Shown here piece after piece: positions 52,057-61,097 of a DNA stretch of 64,000 nucleotides. A program made the position numbers and the translations under genes. The stretch spans positions 1-64,000 of the forward strand of contig NZ_QMDW01000009.1 of NCBI RefSeq assembly GCF_003605635.1. The letters are read 5' to 3'. Every line of letters starts with the position of its first letter. Positions within the stretch are counted from its first letter, which is position 1. Source of the DNA: Halonotius pteroides. Lineage in GTDB: Archaea; Halobacteriota; Halobacteria; Halobacteriales; Haloferacaceae. The notes beneath the pieces were generated by a model. That model had not been told where the DNA came from and made no database searches. It was given only the letters and a program-made list of their open reading frames with translations.

Positions 52057-53115
52057 ATGAGCCACGACGCCAGCGACGATGGCTACTCCGAGGGTGACCT
52101 TCGAAACACGGGGATGGATCTCCGCCACGATCGTGAGTGGGATTACGAACTCGAACGCATCGTCGACGAGATTGAGGAACGCGATGCCGAGAAGGTCGGC
52201 CTCCAGTTCCCCGAGGGCCTCAAGCGCCGCGGCCCAGCTGTCGCCGACGATCTCCGGGAAGTCGTTGACGACGATGTGACGATCCTCCTTTCGGGCCAAC
52301 CGTGTTACGGAGCTTGTGATCTCGATACCTATCTCATGCGCCGGACGGACGTGTTTGTTCACTTCGGGCACTCCCCGATGAAGGAGTCCGATCAGATCAT
52401 CTATGTCCCGCTGTTCTCCAACGTCGATCCCTTCCCGATTCTCGAAGACTCGCTGGACGAACTCCCCGATCCCGACGACGACCCCGCAGTCGGTCTCGTG
52501 ACGACCGCCCAGCACATGAACCGCTTCGGCGAGATGGTCGAATGGCTGGAGGAACGCGGCTATGAGGTACATACCCGCAAGGGTGACGACCGCCTGACCT
52601 ACGAGGGACAGGTACTCGGCTGTAACTACGCGTCCGCCGATATCGACGCCGACCAGATCCTCTACGTCGGTGGCGGGAAGTTCCACCCGATGGGGCTGGC
52701 GATGGAACATCAGGACAAACATGTTGTCATCGGCGACCCCGTCAACAACGTGGTGACGATCGCCGATCCCGACCAGTTCCTCAAAGAGCGGTATGCGACC
52801 GTTCACAAGGCGATGGACGCCGAGAAGTGGGGTGTCATTTTCTGTACCAAGATCGGGCAAGGTCGCTGGGAGAAAGCCGAGGAGATCCTCGAGAACAACG
52901 AGAACGCCTACCTGATCACGATGGACGAGGTCACCCCTGACCGCCTGTTGAACTTCGATATGGATGCCTTCGTCAACACCGGCTGTCCGCGGATCACAAC
53001 CGACGACGGCCCGCAGTTCCACAAGCCGATGGTGACCCCCGGCGAGTACGAGATCGCTATGGGCAACAAACCGCTGGACGAACTCGAATTCGACACGTTC
53101 CACGGCACGTGGTGA
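52057..53115 (+). CDS. dph2: Diphthamide biosynthesis enzyme Dph2 (archaeal)
   Basis: A 352-residue archaeal Dph2, the [4Fe-4S] SAM enzyme that transfers the 3-amino-3-carboxypropyl group to a histidine of elongation factor 2. The three cluster cysteines occur in 'LLSGQPCYGACDLDTYL', 'VLGCNYASADID' and 'FVNTGCPRITTDD', in the expected order. 'VGLQFPEGLKRR' is the family's N-terminal signature. A TATA-like box (ggttatac, near 52025-52032) precedes the ATG by 28 bases. It is a single gene; the sensor kinase on the other strand ends 26 bases downstream. Confidence 0.94.
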   Translation: MSHDASDDGYSEGDLRNTGMDLRHDREWDYELERIVDEIEERDAEKVGLQFPEGLKRRGPAVADDLREVVDDDVTILLSGQPCYGACDLDTYLMRRTDVFVHFGHSPMKESDQIIYVPLFSNVDPFPILEDSLDELPDPDDDPAVGLVTTAQHMNRFGEMVEWLEERGYEVHTRKGDDRLTYEGQVLGCNYASADIDADQILYVGGGKFHPMGLAMEHQDKHVVIGDPVNNVVTIADPDQFLKERYATVHKAMDAEKWGVIFCTKIGQGRWEKAEEILENNENAYLITMDEVTPDRLLNFDMDAFVNTGCPRITTDDGPQFHKPMVTPGEYEIAMGNKPLDELEFDTFHGTW

Positions 53116-53141
53116 GGCGGTCGGCGGTCGTCAGCGACCGA

Positions 53142-54923
53142 TTACTCCTGTGATACTTCTCTCTCGCTTTGCGCTTTGTCGTCAACAGCAGACCGAACTC
53201 CGGTGATCTCGAATCTGGCCCCACCGTCGTTGCTGTCGGTCACGGTGATCTCCCAGTTGTGGGCGGTGACAATATCCTGTACGATCGCCAGCCCGAAGCC
53301 GGTGCCACCGCTCGCAGCGGTGTAGCCGCTTTCGAATACGTCGTCGTGGTTGGTCGCGTCGATCCCGGTGCCATCATCGGCCACATAGAAGCCGGATCGC
53401 TGCCCGGCATCGGAGGCCAACTCGCCATCGCCAAGCACGCCCACACGCACCGTAACCGGTGTCTCATTATGTTCGGCGGCGTTTACATAGAGATTCTCGA
53501 AAACCTGTACCAACCGATCACGGTCGGCTGCAATCTCGATGTCCGCAGGGACGGACACCCGAAGTGTACACTCATCAACATCGCTGTACGTCCACGCTGT
53601 CCGGGCCGCTGCCGCAAGGCCGACCGGCCCGGTTGCGTCGATCGTCTGATTCGTTCGGGCCATCGTGAGCAGATCATCGATCATCGACTCCATCCGTGTC
53701 AACGCCGCCTGGGCGTCCTCGATCTCCTCGCTGTCGGACGCCCAGCCGGCGATCTTGAGTCGGCCTTTCGCCACGTTGAGTGGGCTCCGGAGGTCATGGG
53801 AGACGATGCTGGCGAACTCGTCGAGATGCTCGTTTTGCTCGCGGAGCTGTTGTTCACGCGCCTTGCGTTCGGTGATCTCGTGGAGTCGTATCAGTTGTCC
53901 GGTCTCTGTGTTGGTTCCGTCTTCGATCGGCATGCTGTCGACGGTAAATGTCCGTTCTGTCCCGGCTTTCGAGAGCGTTGTCTCGCCTGATCCAGCTGTG
54001 GTAAACCAGTCGACTGGCTCGGGAAACGGTGCAAAAAACCTTGCTGCGGCCATCCCACGCCACCCTGCTGGGGCGTCGACCAACTCTCGCGCCGCGGGAT
54101 TGCAGTCGACGACGCGCTGGTGGTCGTCGAGCATGACCACCGGATCAGCCAACTGTTCGACAAGCTGTTTCCGCCCGATAGGGGCGACTGCAAGCAGTCG
54201 ATACCGAAATATCGCGACCGCGAATGCGACAGCGGTAACGCCAAAGGAGACATGTGTGAGATTCCACTCTGGTGGGAGAAGTCCCGCAAAGAGTAACGAG
54301 TTGACGCCTAGTATCGCGCCGATACCGACCGCAAGGGCAACTGCTTGTCCGCGGTATATATCGCCTCGATTGGCCAGAAGATACCGAACGACAACTCCAC
54401 CACTTCCGATCATCAGTACGTATCCGTACAGTTGAAGGCCCCGAAATGCCGGTTTGAGCGTGAGATCGAGAACCACCCACTCCGAAAAGGTGACCCCAGC
54501 GATCGTCATCGGCCCTTGGGTGGTAAGCCCATCGTGTGCAATCATGACCGTTGGGTTGAACAGCACGGCTGTCGCAAGAACTCCAATCGTCGCTACTGCA
54601 ACCCCTGCTGTCTTTCGGTTTACCCAGCGGGTGTTTTCTGTATATGCCAGCGCAAACCACGCCACCGAATAGAACAGCCCGGGAACAAGAACGACATTGC
54701 CGAAATTATTCCCCGCAAAGATGAGAGCCGGGACAGTTACAACATTGATGAAGATGGCCGTGAGTTGCCACACACAGATCACAAACAAGAGCACGATGAA
54801 GGCGCGAAGCTCCGGTGTCCGTCCGCGTCGATGATACTGCCGGAGCGAGTAGACCAGCAGCGACGCCGCGACCAGCAGGATCCCCACGAAGACGGGCACC
54901 TCCGGTTGCAGTTGAAACGTCAT
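53142..54923 (-). CDS. Histidine kinase with N-terminal 7TM sensor and PAS domain
   Basis: A 593-residue hybrid sensor. Seven membrane helices (about 10-245) match the archaeal/bacterial 'histidine kinase N-terminal 7TM' module. A PAS domain follows (about 250-350: 'LADPVVMLDDHQRVVDCNPA'), then HisKA with His376 in 'IVSHDLRSPLNVAKGRLKIA', and HATPase with 'FENLYVNAAEHNE', 'YVADDGTGIDATNHDDVFES' and 'GGTGFGLAIVQDIV'. There is no adjacent response regulator. The catalytic half closely resembles that of the kinase at 39.2-40.3 kb, suggesting paralogues with swapped sensors. Confidence 0.92.
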   Translation of the reverse strand: MTFQLQPEVPVFVGILLVAASLLVYSLRQYHRRGRTPELRAFIVLLFVICVWQLTAIFINVVTVPALIFAGNNFGNVVLVPGLFYSVAWFALAYTENTRWVNRKTAGVAVATIGVLATAVLFNPTVMIAHDGLTTQGPMTIAGVTFSEWVVLDLTLKPAFRGLQLYGYVLMIGSGGVVVRYLLANRGDIYRGQAVALAVGIGAILGVNSLLFAGLLPPEWNLTHVSFGVTAVAFAVAIFRYRLLAVAPIGRKQLVEQLADPVVMLDDHQRVVDCNPAARELVDAPAGWRGMAAARFFAPFPEPVDWFTTAGSGETTLSKAGTERTFTVDSMPIEDGTNTETGQLIRLHEITERKAREQQLREQNEHLDEFASIVSHDLRSPLNVAKGRLKIAGWASDSEEIEDAQAALTRMESMIDDLLTMARTNQTIDATGPVGLAAAARTAWTYSDVDECTLRVSVPADIEIAADRDRLVQVFENLYVNAAEHNETPVTVRVGVLGDGELASDAGQRSGFYVADDGTGIDATNHDDVFESGYTAASGGTGFGLAIVQDIVTAHNWEITVTDSNDGGARFEITGVRSAVDDKAQSEREVSQE

Positions 54924-55189
54924 ACTTGCGCGACTGCTGTGCAGTTATTCCAGCTGAACAATCAAAATAGTATTGAATAGTTAAGAAATATACATTTGCT
55001 GTTCAAATTTTACACCGCATACTCCGGCAAGCGTCCTCAGCCCATTGCGTAACTGTCGGGTGTACACCGGATGGTCTTGAAAACGGCCGCTGTGATCGGT
55101 GTGTCTCGCATCTCTCAGTCTCACCGGGTGACCCCACACACTGAGAACCAAGCTAACAGTTCATATGCCTGCAAGCCGAACACGTGTGT

Positions 55190-56155
55190 ATGCAAACTGT
55201 TGTTGTCAACGACGATCCGATGATCCGCGCTGACGCCCTGCGTCACGTACTCGGCGATGACGTGACAGTCGAGGTCGCTGACCTGCAGACGACTGAGGAT
55301 ATCACCGAGACAGCAGCCGATGCCACGGCCCTTGTTGTCGATGTCCAGACCGATGTTCCGGCCGCGGTCTTCGAAGCCTGTGAGAATCTGGAGATCGTCG
55401 CTCGCGCAGGCGTCGGCGTCGACGGCGTTGATATCCCAGCCGCAGCCGACCACGGCGTCACCGTCGTCAATGTGCCTGATTACTGCCGCGAGGAGGTCTC
55501 GACACATGCGGTCTCGTTGCTGTTGGCCTCGATCCGGCGACTCAACGTCTACGATCGGTCGGTCAAAGGCGGCCGCTGGGATTGGGCGGATGGCGCGCCG
55601 ATCCATCGCCTCACCGGCGAAACCGTTGGCTTCCTCTCGTTTGGCCAACTCGCCAAGGCGACCGCCGAGAAGCTTGCCGGGTTCAACTGCGACATCGTCG
55701 CCGCCGATCCGTACGTTGAGGCCGACGAGATGGCAGCCCTCGGCGTCGAGAAGGTGCCGCTCGACGAACTGCTCGAAACAGCGGATCACGTCTCGGTGCA
55801 CGCGCCGCTGACCGATGATACCCGCCACCTCTTCGACCGCGATGCGTTCCGCAAGATGAGCGAGACTGCTGTCCTCGTCAACGTTGGCCGTGGCCCGATC
55901 GTCAAAGAGGACGCCCTTGTGTGGGCGCTTGAAAACGACGAGATCGCCGCTGCCGGGCTCGATGTCCTCGAAGACGAGCCGTTGACAGACTCGTCGCTGG
56001 CCGACCGCGACGATGTCATCCTGACGCCGCATACCGCCTTCTACTCCGAGGAGTCGCTGACAGATCTCAACGAACACATCGGTCACGATATCCGCTCGGT
56101 TTTCGACGGCGAGGAACCAGCAGGCTACATCGATCCCGAGGCCGACTGGCTGTAG
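55190..56155 (+). CDS. D-2-hydroxyacid dehydrogenase family protein (CtBP/SerA-like)
   Basis: A 321-residue NAD-dependent dehydrogenase. Catalytic residues are visible: Arg in 'EIVARAGVGVDGVDI', Glu in 'DVLEDEPLTDSS' and His in 'ILTPHTAFYSEESL'. The coenzyme loop reads VGFLSFGQLAKATA rather than the usual GxGxxG, so two glycines are replaced by Ser and Ala. Substrates in this family range from phosphoglycerate to other 2-hydroxy acids, and none can be assigned. The ATG is 27 bases after an AT-rich box; a GTG two codons earlier is less likely. Confidence 0.87.
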   Translation: MQTVVVNDDPMIRADALRHVLGDDVTVEVADLQTTEDITETAADATALVVDVQTDVPAAVFEACENLEIVARAGVGVDGVDIPAAADHGVTVVNVPDYCREEVSTHAVSLLLASIRRLNVYDRSVKGGRWDWADGAPIHRLTGETVGFLSFGQLAKATAEKLAGFNCDIVAADPYVEADEMAALGVEKVPLDELLETADHVSVHAPLTDDTRHLFDRDAFRKMSETAVLVNVGRGPIVKEDALVWALENDEIAAAGLDVLEDEPLTDSSLADRDDVILTPHTAFYSEESLTDLNEHIGHDIRSVFDGEEPAGYIDPEADWL

Positions 56156-56219
56156 CTGCGTCGCCTCGGCTCTGACCGCGACGGCAACGTTTAGAACCAA
56201 CCGGGTCGCATACCCGCAT

Positions 56220-57059
56220 ATGACAGTCAGCGATTGGGGCGATTGGTTGCCGACCGCCGTCGCCGACGCCGACCCCGAGACCGTCGCCGTCTGGTATCTC
56301 GGCTGCAATGGCTTTGTGATCAAAGGCAGTGAGGGCACAACGATCTGGATCGATCCCTACGTCGGGCTGGGTGATCCGCCGCGGACGATCCGGATGATCC
56401 CGGTGCCGTTCGATCCCGAGGATGTGCCGGCGTCCGAAGCCGATGCCGTGTTGGCAACGCACGAGCACACCGACCACACCCACGGCCCGAGTCAGGGGCC
56501 GATTCTCGAACGGACAGGCGCGGAGTTTTATGGCCCCGATGACAGCCTCGCGGTCGCCTTTGACGACGAGAATTGGCTCGACAGCTACGACATCACCGAG
56601 TCACAGTTCACCGAGGTCACAGAGGGTGACCGTATCGAGGTCGGCGAGTTCACGATCGATGTCGTTGAAACACAGGACGCCGATTCGACCCACCCGGTCG
56701 GCTACATGATCCAACATGAGTCGGGAACGATCTTCCATGCCGGCGACAGCAAGCCCGCCGACAATTTCGCCGATCTTGGCGAGGAGTACGATATCGATCT
56801 CGGGATGCTCGCCTTCGGGGCGATCGGCAATATCCCTGACAAGGAGACCCGCGAGCCGGGACGAACGAAGTGGTATGCGACCGAAAACGAGACGATCAAA
56901 TCGGCGTCGGATCTCCAACTCGATCGATTGCTGCCAACCCACTGGGATATGTGGAAAGGGATGACCGCCGATCCAACTGTGCTCCACCACCACGCTGCGT
57001 CCTATGGGTATCCCCAAGCGTTGGAGATCGTCGAGGTCGGTGACCGCGTCGAGTTGTAA
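56220..57059 (+). CDS. MBL-fold metallohydrolase (UlaG-like)
   Basis: A 279-residue metallo-beta-lactamase-fold protein. The dinuclear metal motif is THEHTDHTHG (near residue 80), with 'VVETQDADSTHPVGYMIQHE' and 'IFHAGDSKPADNFADLGEEY' supplying further His/Asp ligands, and 'LLPTHWDMWKG' near the C-terminus as in UlaG-type lactonases. The substrate is unknown; L-ascorbate 6-phosphate lactonase activity is a family precedent but not supported by context. A TATA-like box (cgtttaga, 56189-56196) lies 28 bases before the ATG. Confidence 0.88.
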   Translation: MTVSDWGDWLPTAVADADPETVAVWYLGCNGFVIKGSEGTTIWIDPYVGLGDPPRTIRMIPVPFDPEDVPASEADAVLATHEHTDHTHGPSQGPILERTGAEFYGPDDSLAVAFDDENWLDSYDITESQFTEVTEGDRIEVGEFTIDVVETQDADSTHPVGYMIQHESGTIFHAGDSKPADNFADLGEEYDIDLGMLAFGAIGNIPDKETREPGRTKWYATENETIKSASDLQLDRLLPTHWDMWKGMTADPTVLHHHAASYGYPQALEIVEVGDRVEL

Positions 57060-57152
57060 CGAGAGTAGATCGCCCAACTGCCGGCTTACTGTTACCCCAC
57101 TCGTTTGTGTGTTGTAGAAGGCTGTTCGTACAGATTAAAGGAAAACACCGGC

Positions 57153-57164
57153 GTGTATATACAC
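57153..57164. promoter_or_regulatory. Perfect 12-bp palindrome GTGTATATACAC
   Basis: Found in the gap before the 69-residue gene and followed directly by further AT-rich sequence (atataatgg). A related core, GTATATAC, occurs upstream of the ABC operon at 5314-5321. It could be an operator or a TATA-like element; I see no proof of either. Confidence 0.4.
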
Positions 57165-57282
57165 ATATAATGGCATTTCGATTCGCACACCAACAGTTAA
57201 CTCTGTAGCAAACATATGTATATTCGAAGTAGCAGCGCAGACAGCACAACGAGCGCTGTGTAACAGTACGGAGAACAACACA

Positions 57283-57492
57283 ATGATGACTGACTACGAC
57301 TTCCCGGTGTGGTTCTGGGATCCGGAGACGACTGACAAAGACCGCAACGACTGGATGACCCGAGAGCGGTGTCGCCGCCAGGCGATGCGACAGCAGACTG
57401 CCTACCGCCGTCGCATGGAGCAATCGGCCGAACGACGGGCACGCCGCGACGCAGCCAACCCCGCGACGGTGGCTGTCGAAGAATACCGATAG
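57283..57492 (+). CDS. Small Arg-rich haloarchaeal protein (69 aa)
   Basis: A short protein beginning MMTDYDFPVWFWDPETTDKD and continuing as an Arg/Gln/Ala-rich helix (ERCRRQAMRQQ...RRRMEQSAERRARR). It is not recognised by name. Unlike most genes here it has a Shine-Dalgarno, GGAG nine bases before the first ATG, and an AT-rich box (catatgtatattcg) about 60 bases upstream, implying a leadered mRNA. The basic helix with an aromatic N-terminus suggests nucleic-acid or membrane contact, which is inference. Confidence 0.6.
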   Translation: MMTDYDFPVWFWDPETTDKDRNDWMTRERCRRQAMRQQTAYRRRMEQSAERRARRDAANPATVAVEEYR

Positions 57493-57620
57493 ACCCTCTT
57501 ACCGCCCCGGTCGACGACATTTGCGTGGCAGTCGCTGACGGTGGGCGTTGCCGGGCATCGGCGGTGTGTGACCGTCCACCAGCCCGCATATTTTAAGTCA
57601 CTGGTTGAGTAGTCCTTTTT

Positions 57621-60122
57621 ATGAGCCAGGGGCCAGACACGGATGACCTCGTGACGGTGTCCAACGACGGCGTTGTCGTTGAGAAGACCGTCACGGCCGA
57701 GGAGTTCCCCGTCCCAGCCGTCGCGTTTACACTCACGTCGAACACGGATGTGCCGATCCATGTTCGACTCACCGACCAGATCCCGAGTTCCTTCCCGATG
57801 GAGCGGGTCGGCTTCCATCCTGACTACCACAGCGACGCGTGGACGGCCTACAAGAACCATCGGGTCGAGTTCGAACAACCCCTCGACCCAAACGAGACGA
57901 TCGAAACCGTCTACGGCATCCGGACTGACAACCCCGAAGAACTGCAGCAGTTCCTGACCGAACCCACGATCAAAGAGGTCGCCACCGCTGGGGACGACCC
58001 CAACGATATTGAGGGGGTGCTTGGCCCAGACAACAGTCAACTCATCCGTGACGTGCTGGCCGGTGAACGCTCCTCACTCCCCGGTGCAGACGCCAGCGAT
58101 TCCCCGCTCGATGGCCCCACCGATCCCAGCGAGTCGGATGTCGACCCTGAAACACCACCCGCAGACGCGACCGAGAGCAGCCACACCGATGATGACGGCA
58201 GCGACAGCGAGGAGGCGGTGGACGACATACCATCGCCCGACGTTGCCGATGACCCCGTTGACGCGGGGCCGCCGACCGACGACGGTGTCGGTACCGACGA
58301 GTCCGCAAGCGACCCACCAGCAGCCAACGACGATGGATCCGACACCGGTGACATCGAGCCCATCGATAGCGACTCAGCAGCCGCTGACGACGCCACCGAA
58401 CCGGAAGCTGCCGGTAACGACGCCGCCGATGACGATCCCGATATCGACCCGATTGATGGTGTTGATATCGACGCCGATCCAACCGAGACCGACGACGAGT
58501 GGGGGCCAGCAACCGGGCCCGATGCTGACAGCGATTCGACCGAAGACGACGAGTGGGGAACCGAAACCGGCCCTGACGCGACCGACGGTGATGCGTCACC
58601 CGCCGAGAGTGAGTCAGTAGCCGACGAGACGGCCGCTGTGGAGGCTGACTCGGAGGCGGTCGATGACGCGGAATCCGCTGTCGCCGACGAAATGTCGGCT
58701 GACGACGCGGCGCCAGCCGACCCAACAGCGCCTGACGACGGATCGCCATTTGATGATGCCGATAACGAACAGCCGGTTGCCGCCGCCGAGGATGCCGATG
58801 ACACCGATGCTCCCATTCGGGACACCACGTCGGTGACTGACGCGGACGCCGACGACAAGGATTCGATCGACGATAAAACGGATCGTCACGCCGACGACGT
58901 TGAGACGGCCGCCGATCTCGACGTCGCTTCCGAACCGGATACCGAACCCACCGATGACGGTGCTGAATCGATTGCGGCAGCTGTCGACGACGCCGACGGT
59001 GTCGACACGGAGAAAACTGCCGATGACGGTGCCGAGCCCGCAGTGACCGCCGACAACGACGATGCCGTTGAGGAGGACGCTATGACACCTGATTCTGATT
59101 CTCATCCCGACGACGAGCCTGTTGCAGCGACAACTGACACCGAGCCAACAACCGCGGCGACCACCGACACCCCTGAGGGGATCGCCGCAGCCCTTGCTGC
59201 GGAACTCCGTGAAGGAACGATCTCCGAGGCGGATCGTTCAACGATCAAATCCGAACTCGGATTAGGGCTCCCCCGGAGCGCGGAGGTGCGGATCGAACGC
59301 CTCCAATCACAGGTTGAGGATCTGGCCGCCTACACCGACGCCCTTGAGGCGTTCATCGATGACCGCGGGACGAGCGACGACATCCTTGATGACCTCCGCG
59401 ACGATGTCGACGGGCTCTCAGCGACTGTCGGGACGATAGAAGAGGAGCTGGCGGCCGACACCGCCGATCGTGAGGCGCTTGAAGCCTCGGTTGACTCGCT
59501 TGAGACCGAGGTTGAGACGACAACTGATGAGCTTACAACCCTCTCGGAGACGGTCGACAGCCACGAGCGAAGCCTCGACGATATCGAGTCCGACATCACC
59601 GTCCTCGATGAGCGACTGGACGAGACCGACGACACCGCAACCGAGGCGGCGGAGACAGCCGACACGGCTCACGCGACGGCCACCGACGCCGAGGCCGCCG
59701 TCGATGCGGTCGAAGACGAGCTTGACGATGCTGTCTCGGAGATCGATGCCGTCGTCGACGAGGTTGACTCCCTTACCACTACGATTGACACCGTCGACGA
59801 CAGCGTCACCGACATCGAGGGAACAGTCGAGACGCTTGAGGACTCGGTTGCCGCCCTTGATGATGCCGTTGTCGACAGTCAAGCTGAGATCGACGAGCTC
59901 GGTGCCCAACTCGACTCGGTCGAGGCTGAGCTTGGCGCGGACATCGACTCGCTCCGAGAGACGCTCGGCGAGGTCGAACGGCTGGTGGATGCCGCCGCCG
60001 ACGAAGACGACATCGCCGCCATCGAAGCCCGGATCGACGATGTCGAAGATGGGGTCGAAACCCTCGAACAGTTCCGTGAAGGCCTCAGTTCTGCCTTCGG
60101 CGGCGTTGGCGACGACAGCTAA
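57621..60122 (+). CDS. Long acidic protein with C-terminal coiled coil
   Basis: An 833-residue protein of unknown function in three parts. Residues 1-140 form a beta-rich domain ('VVVEKTVTAEEFPVPAVAFT', 'VPIHVRLTDQIPSSFPMERV'). Residues 150-530 are low-complexity and extremely acidic (D, E, A, T, S, P), with a short tandem repeat around DDEWG-x2-TGPDA (about 291-318). Residues 535-815 are a long heptad-rich coiled coil, preceded by 'ELGLGLPRSAEVRIERLQ'. There is no membrane segment. The layout suggests a filamentous or scaffold protein. A TATA box (atattttaag, 57588-57597) gives a leaderless transcript. The HisG-like gene begins 75 bases later. Confidence 0.85.
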   Translation: MSQGPDTDDLVTVSNDGVVVEKTVTAEEFPVPAVAFTLTSNTDVPIHVRLTDQIPSSFPMERVGFHPDYHSDAWTAYKNHRVEFEQPLDPNETIETVYGIRTDNPEELQQFLTEPTIKEVATAGDDPNDIEGVLGPDNSQLIRDVLAGERSSLPGADASDSPLDGPTDPSESDVDPETPPADATESSHTDDDGSDSEEAVDDIPSPDVADDPVDAGPPTDDGVGTDESASDPPAANDDGSDTGDIEPIDSDSAAADDATEPEAAGNDAADDDPDIDPIDGVDIDADPTETDDEWGPATGPDADSDSTEDDEWGTETGPDATDGDASPAESESVADETAAVEADSEAVDDAESAVADEMSADDAAPADPTAPDDGSPFDDADNEQPVAAAEDADDTDAPIRDTTSVTDADADDKDSIDDKTDRHADDVETAADLDVASEPDTEPTDDGAESIAAAVDDADGVDTEKTADDGAEPAVTADNDDAVEEDAMTPDSDSHPDDEPVAATTDTEPTTAATTDTPEGIAAALAAELREGTISEADRSTIKSELGLGLPRSAEVRIERLQSQVEDLAAYTDALEAFIDDRGTSDDILDDLRDDVDGLSATVGTIEEELAADTADREALEASVDSLETEVETTTDELTTLSETVDSHERSLDDIESDITVLDERLDETDDTATEAAETADTAHATATDAEAAVDAVEDELDDAVSEIDAVVDEVDSLTTTIDTVDDSVTDIEGTVETLEDSVAALDDAVVDSQAEIDELGAQLDSVEAELGADIDSLRETLGEVERLVDAAADEDDIAAIEARIDDVEDGVETLEQFREGLSSAFGGVGDDS

Positions 60123-60197
60123 GCCTCGGTCGCGTTGAATCGTTTGTTGGCCGCGAAAACGGAATCCGTTTAGTCGGGGACGACAAGTGTTGAGCTA

Positions 60198-61097
60198 ATG
60201 ACCGCGACGATCCCGGTTGCCGTCCCCAGAAAAGGCCGGCCGCTGGAGGCGGTGCTCGAACGCATCGCTGCCGTAGCCGATGTCGACGCCCTCGCAGACA
60301 GCATCATCTCCACGCTGCGCTACGAGAAGGCCCTCACCAAAGGCACGAAAACGGCCGACGCGGGCCCCTACGAACGGTTGGCCGACTACAGCGAGACAGA
60401 TTCCCCCCACACCCCGGAGTATACGCTGCTGCGTGACGACCGAGAGGGGTTCCCCCGGCGAGTGGTTTTCGATAGCCTCACCGTCGCACTCGATGGGATC
60501 GACCTTCGGCTGATCGGCCGCGAGGAGCCGTTTCGGGCGCTGCGAACCCATGAGTTCGCTCTCGGCTTCGACAGCGCGGATCTGGTGCTCGAAGAGGTCG
60601 TCGAACTCCGGAAAGCGGGTGTTGGCTCACTTGCTGAGATCAACGCACGCATCGATCCACATGACACCGATGTCGCCGTCGTCACCGGCCTCGGCGATAC
60701 TGTCTATCATACGCTGTTGGCAACACCCGGAGTCATCGGCGGGACGGCAACACTTGACCGTGAGTTTGTTGCCGACTACGAGGGGCCGCTGTGCATCTCG
60801 CCGCGGTACGAACGCCTCGTTGAGGCTGTTCTTGGAACGCGAGCGACCGATGGTGTCGAGTTCGTCTATCCGAGCGACGCCGCCGAGGAGGAAGCCGCGA
60901 TCACAGAGGCCGGCCTTGGGGTCTACCTAACGGTCACCGGGTCGACAGCCAGAGAGCACGGCCTCGTGCTCGGCGAGCACCTGTTCCCGAGTGAAACGGT
61001 GCTGATGGAAAACACGGTTGAGGCCGACAGCGAGGCCGATGCGATCAAAACACTGCTCACCGAGCCCGCTACCGAGACCGCCTTACAGGTCGGGTAA
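60198..61097 (+). CDS. HisG-like uncharacterised protein
   Basis: A 299-residue protein with an opening 'IPVAVPRKGRPLEAVLERI' like that of ATP phosphoribosyltransferase, followed by 'LRLIGREEPFRALRTHEFAL', 'GFDSADLVLEEVVELRKAGV' and 'TVYHTLLATPGVIGGTATLD'. These fit a periplasmic-binding-protein-like two-lobed fold, but the phosphate-binding loop of true HisG is not evident, so the enzyme assignment is withheld. A TATA-like box (ccgtttag) precedes the ATG by 27 bases. Its stop codon abuts the stop of mrp on the other strand without a spacer. Confidence 0.7.
   Translation: MTATIPVAVPRKGRPLEAVLERIAAVADVDALADSIISTLRYEKALTKGTKTADAGPYERLADYSETDSPHTPEYTLLRDDREGFPRRVVFDSLTVALDGIDLRLIGREEPFRALRTHEFALGFDSADLVLEEVVELRKAGVGSLAEINARIDPHDTDVAVVTGLGDTVYHTLLATPGVIGGTATLDREFVADYEGPLCISPRYERLVEAVLGTRATDGVEFVYPSDAAEEEAAITEAGLGVYLTVTGSTAREHGLVLGEHLFPSETVLMENTVEADSEADAIKTLLTEPATETALQVG

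Noticed and set aside
55121-56338. 405-codon minus-strand frame opposite the hydroxyacid dehydrogenase
   Set aside because: The plus strand carries the dehydrogenase active-site motifs and promoter spacing; the minus frame has none.
58490-58580. DNA repeat or CRISPR-like array in the acidic protein gene
   Set aside because: The repetition is at protein level (DEWG units) in a low-complexity coding region, with no regular spacers.
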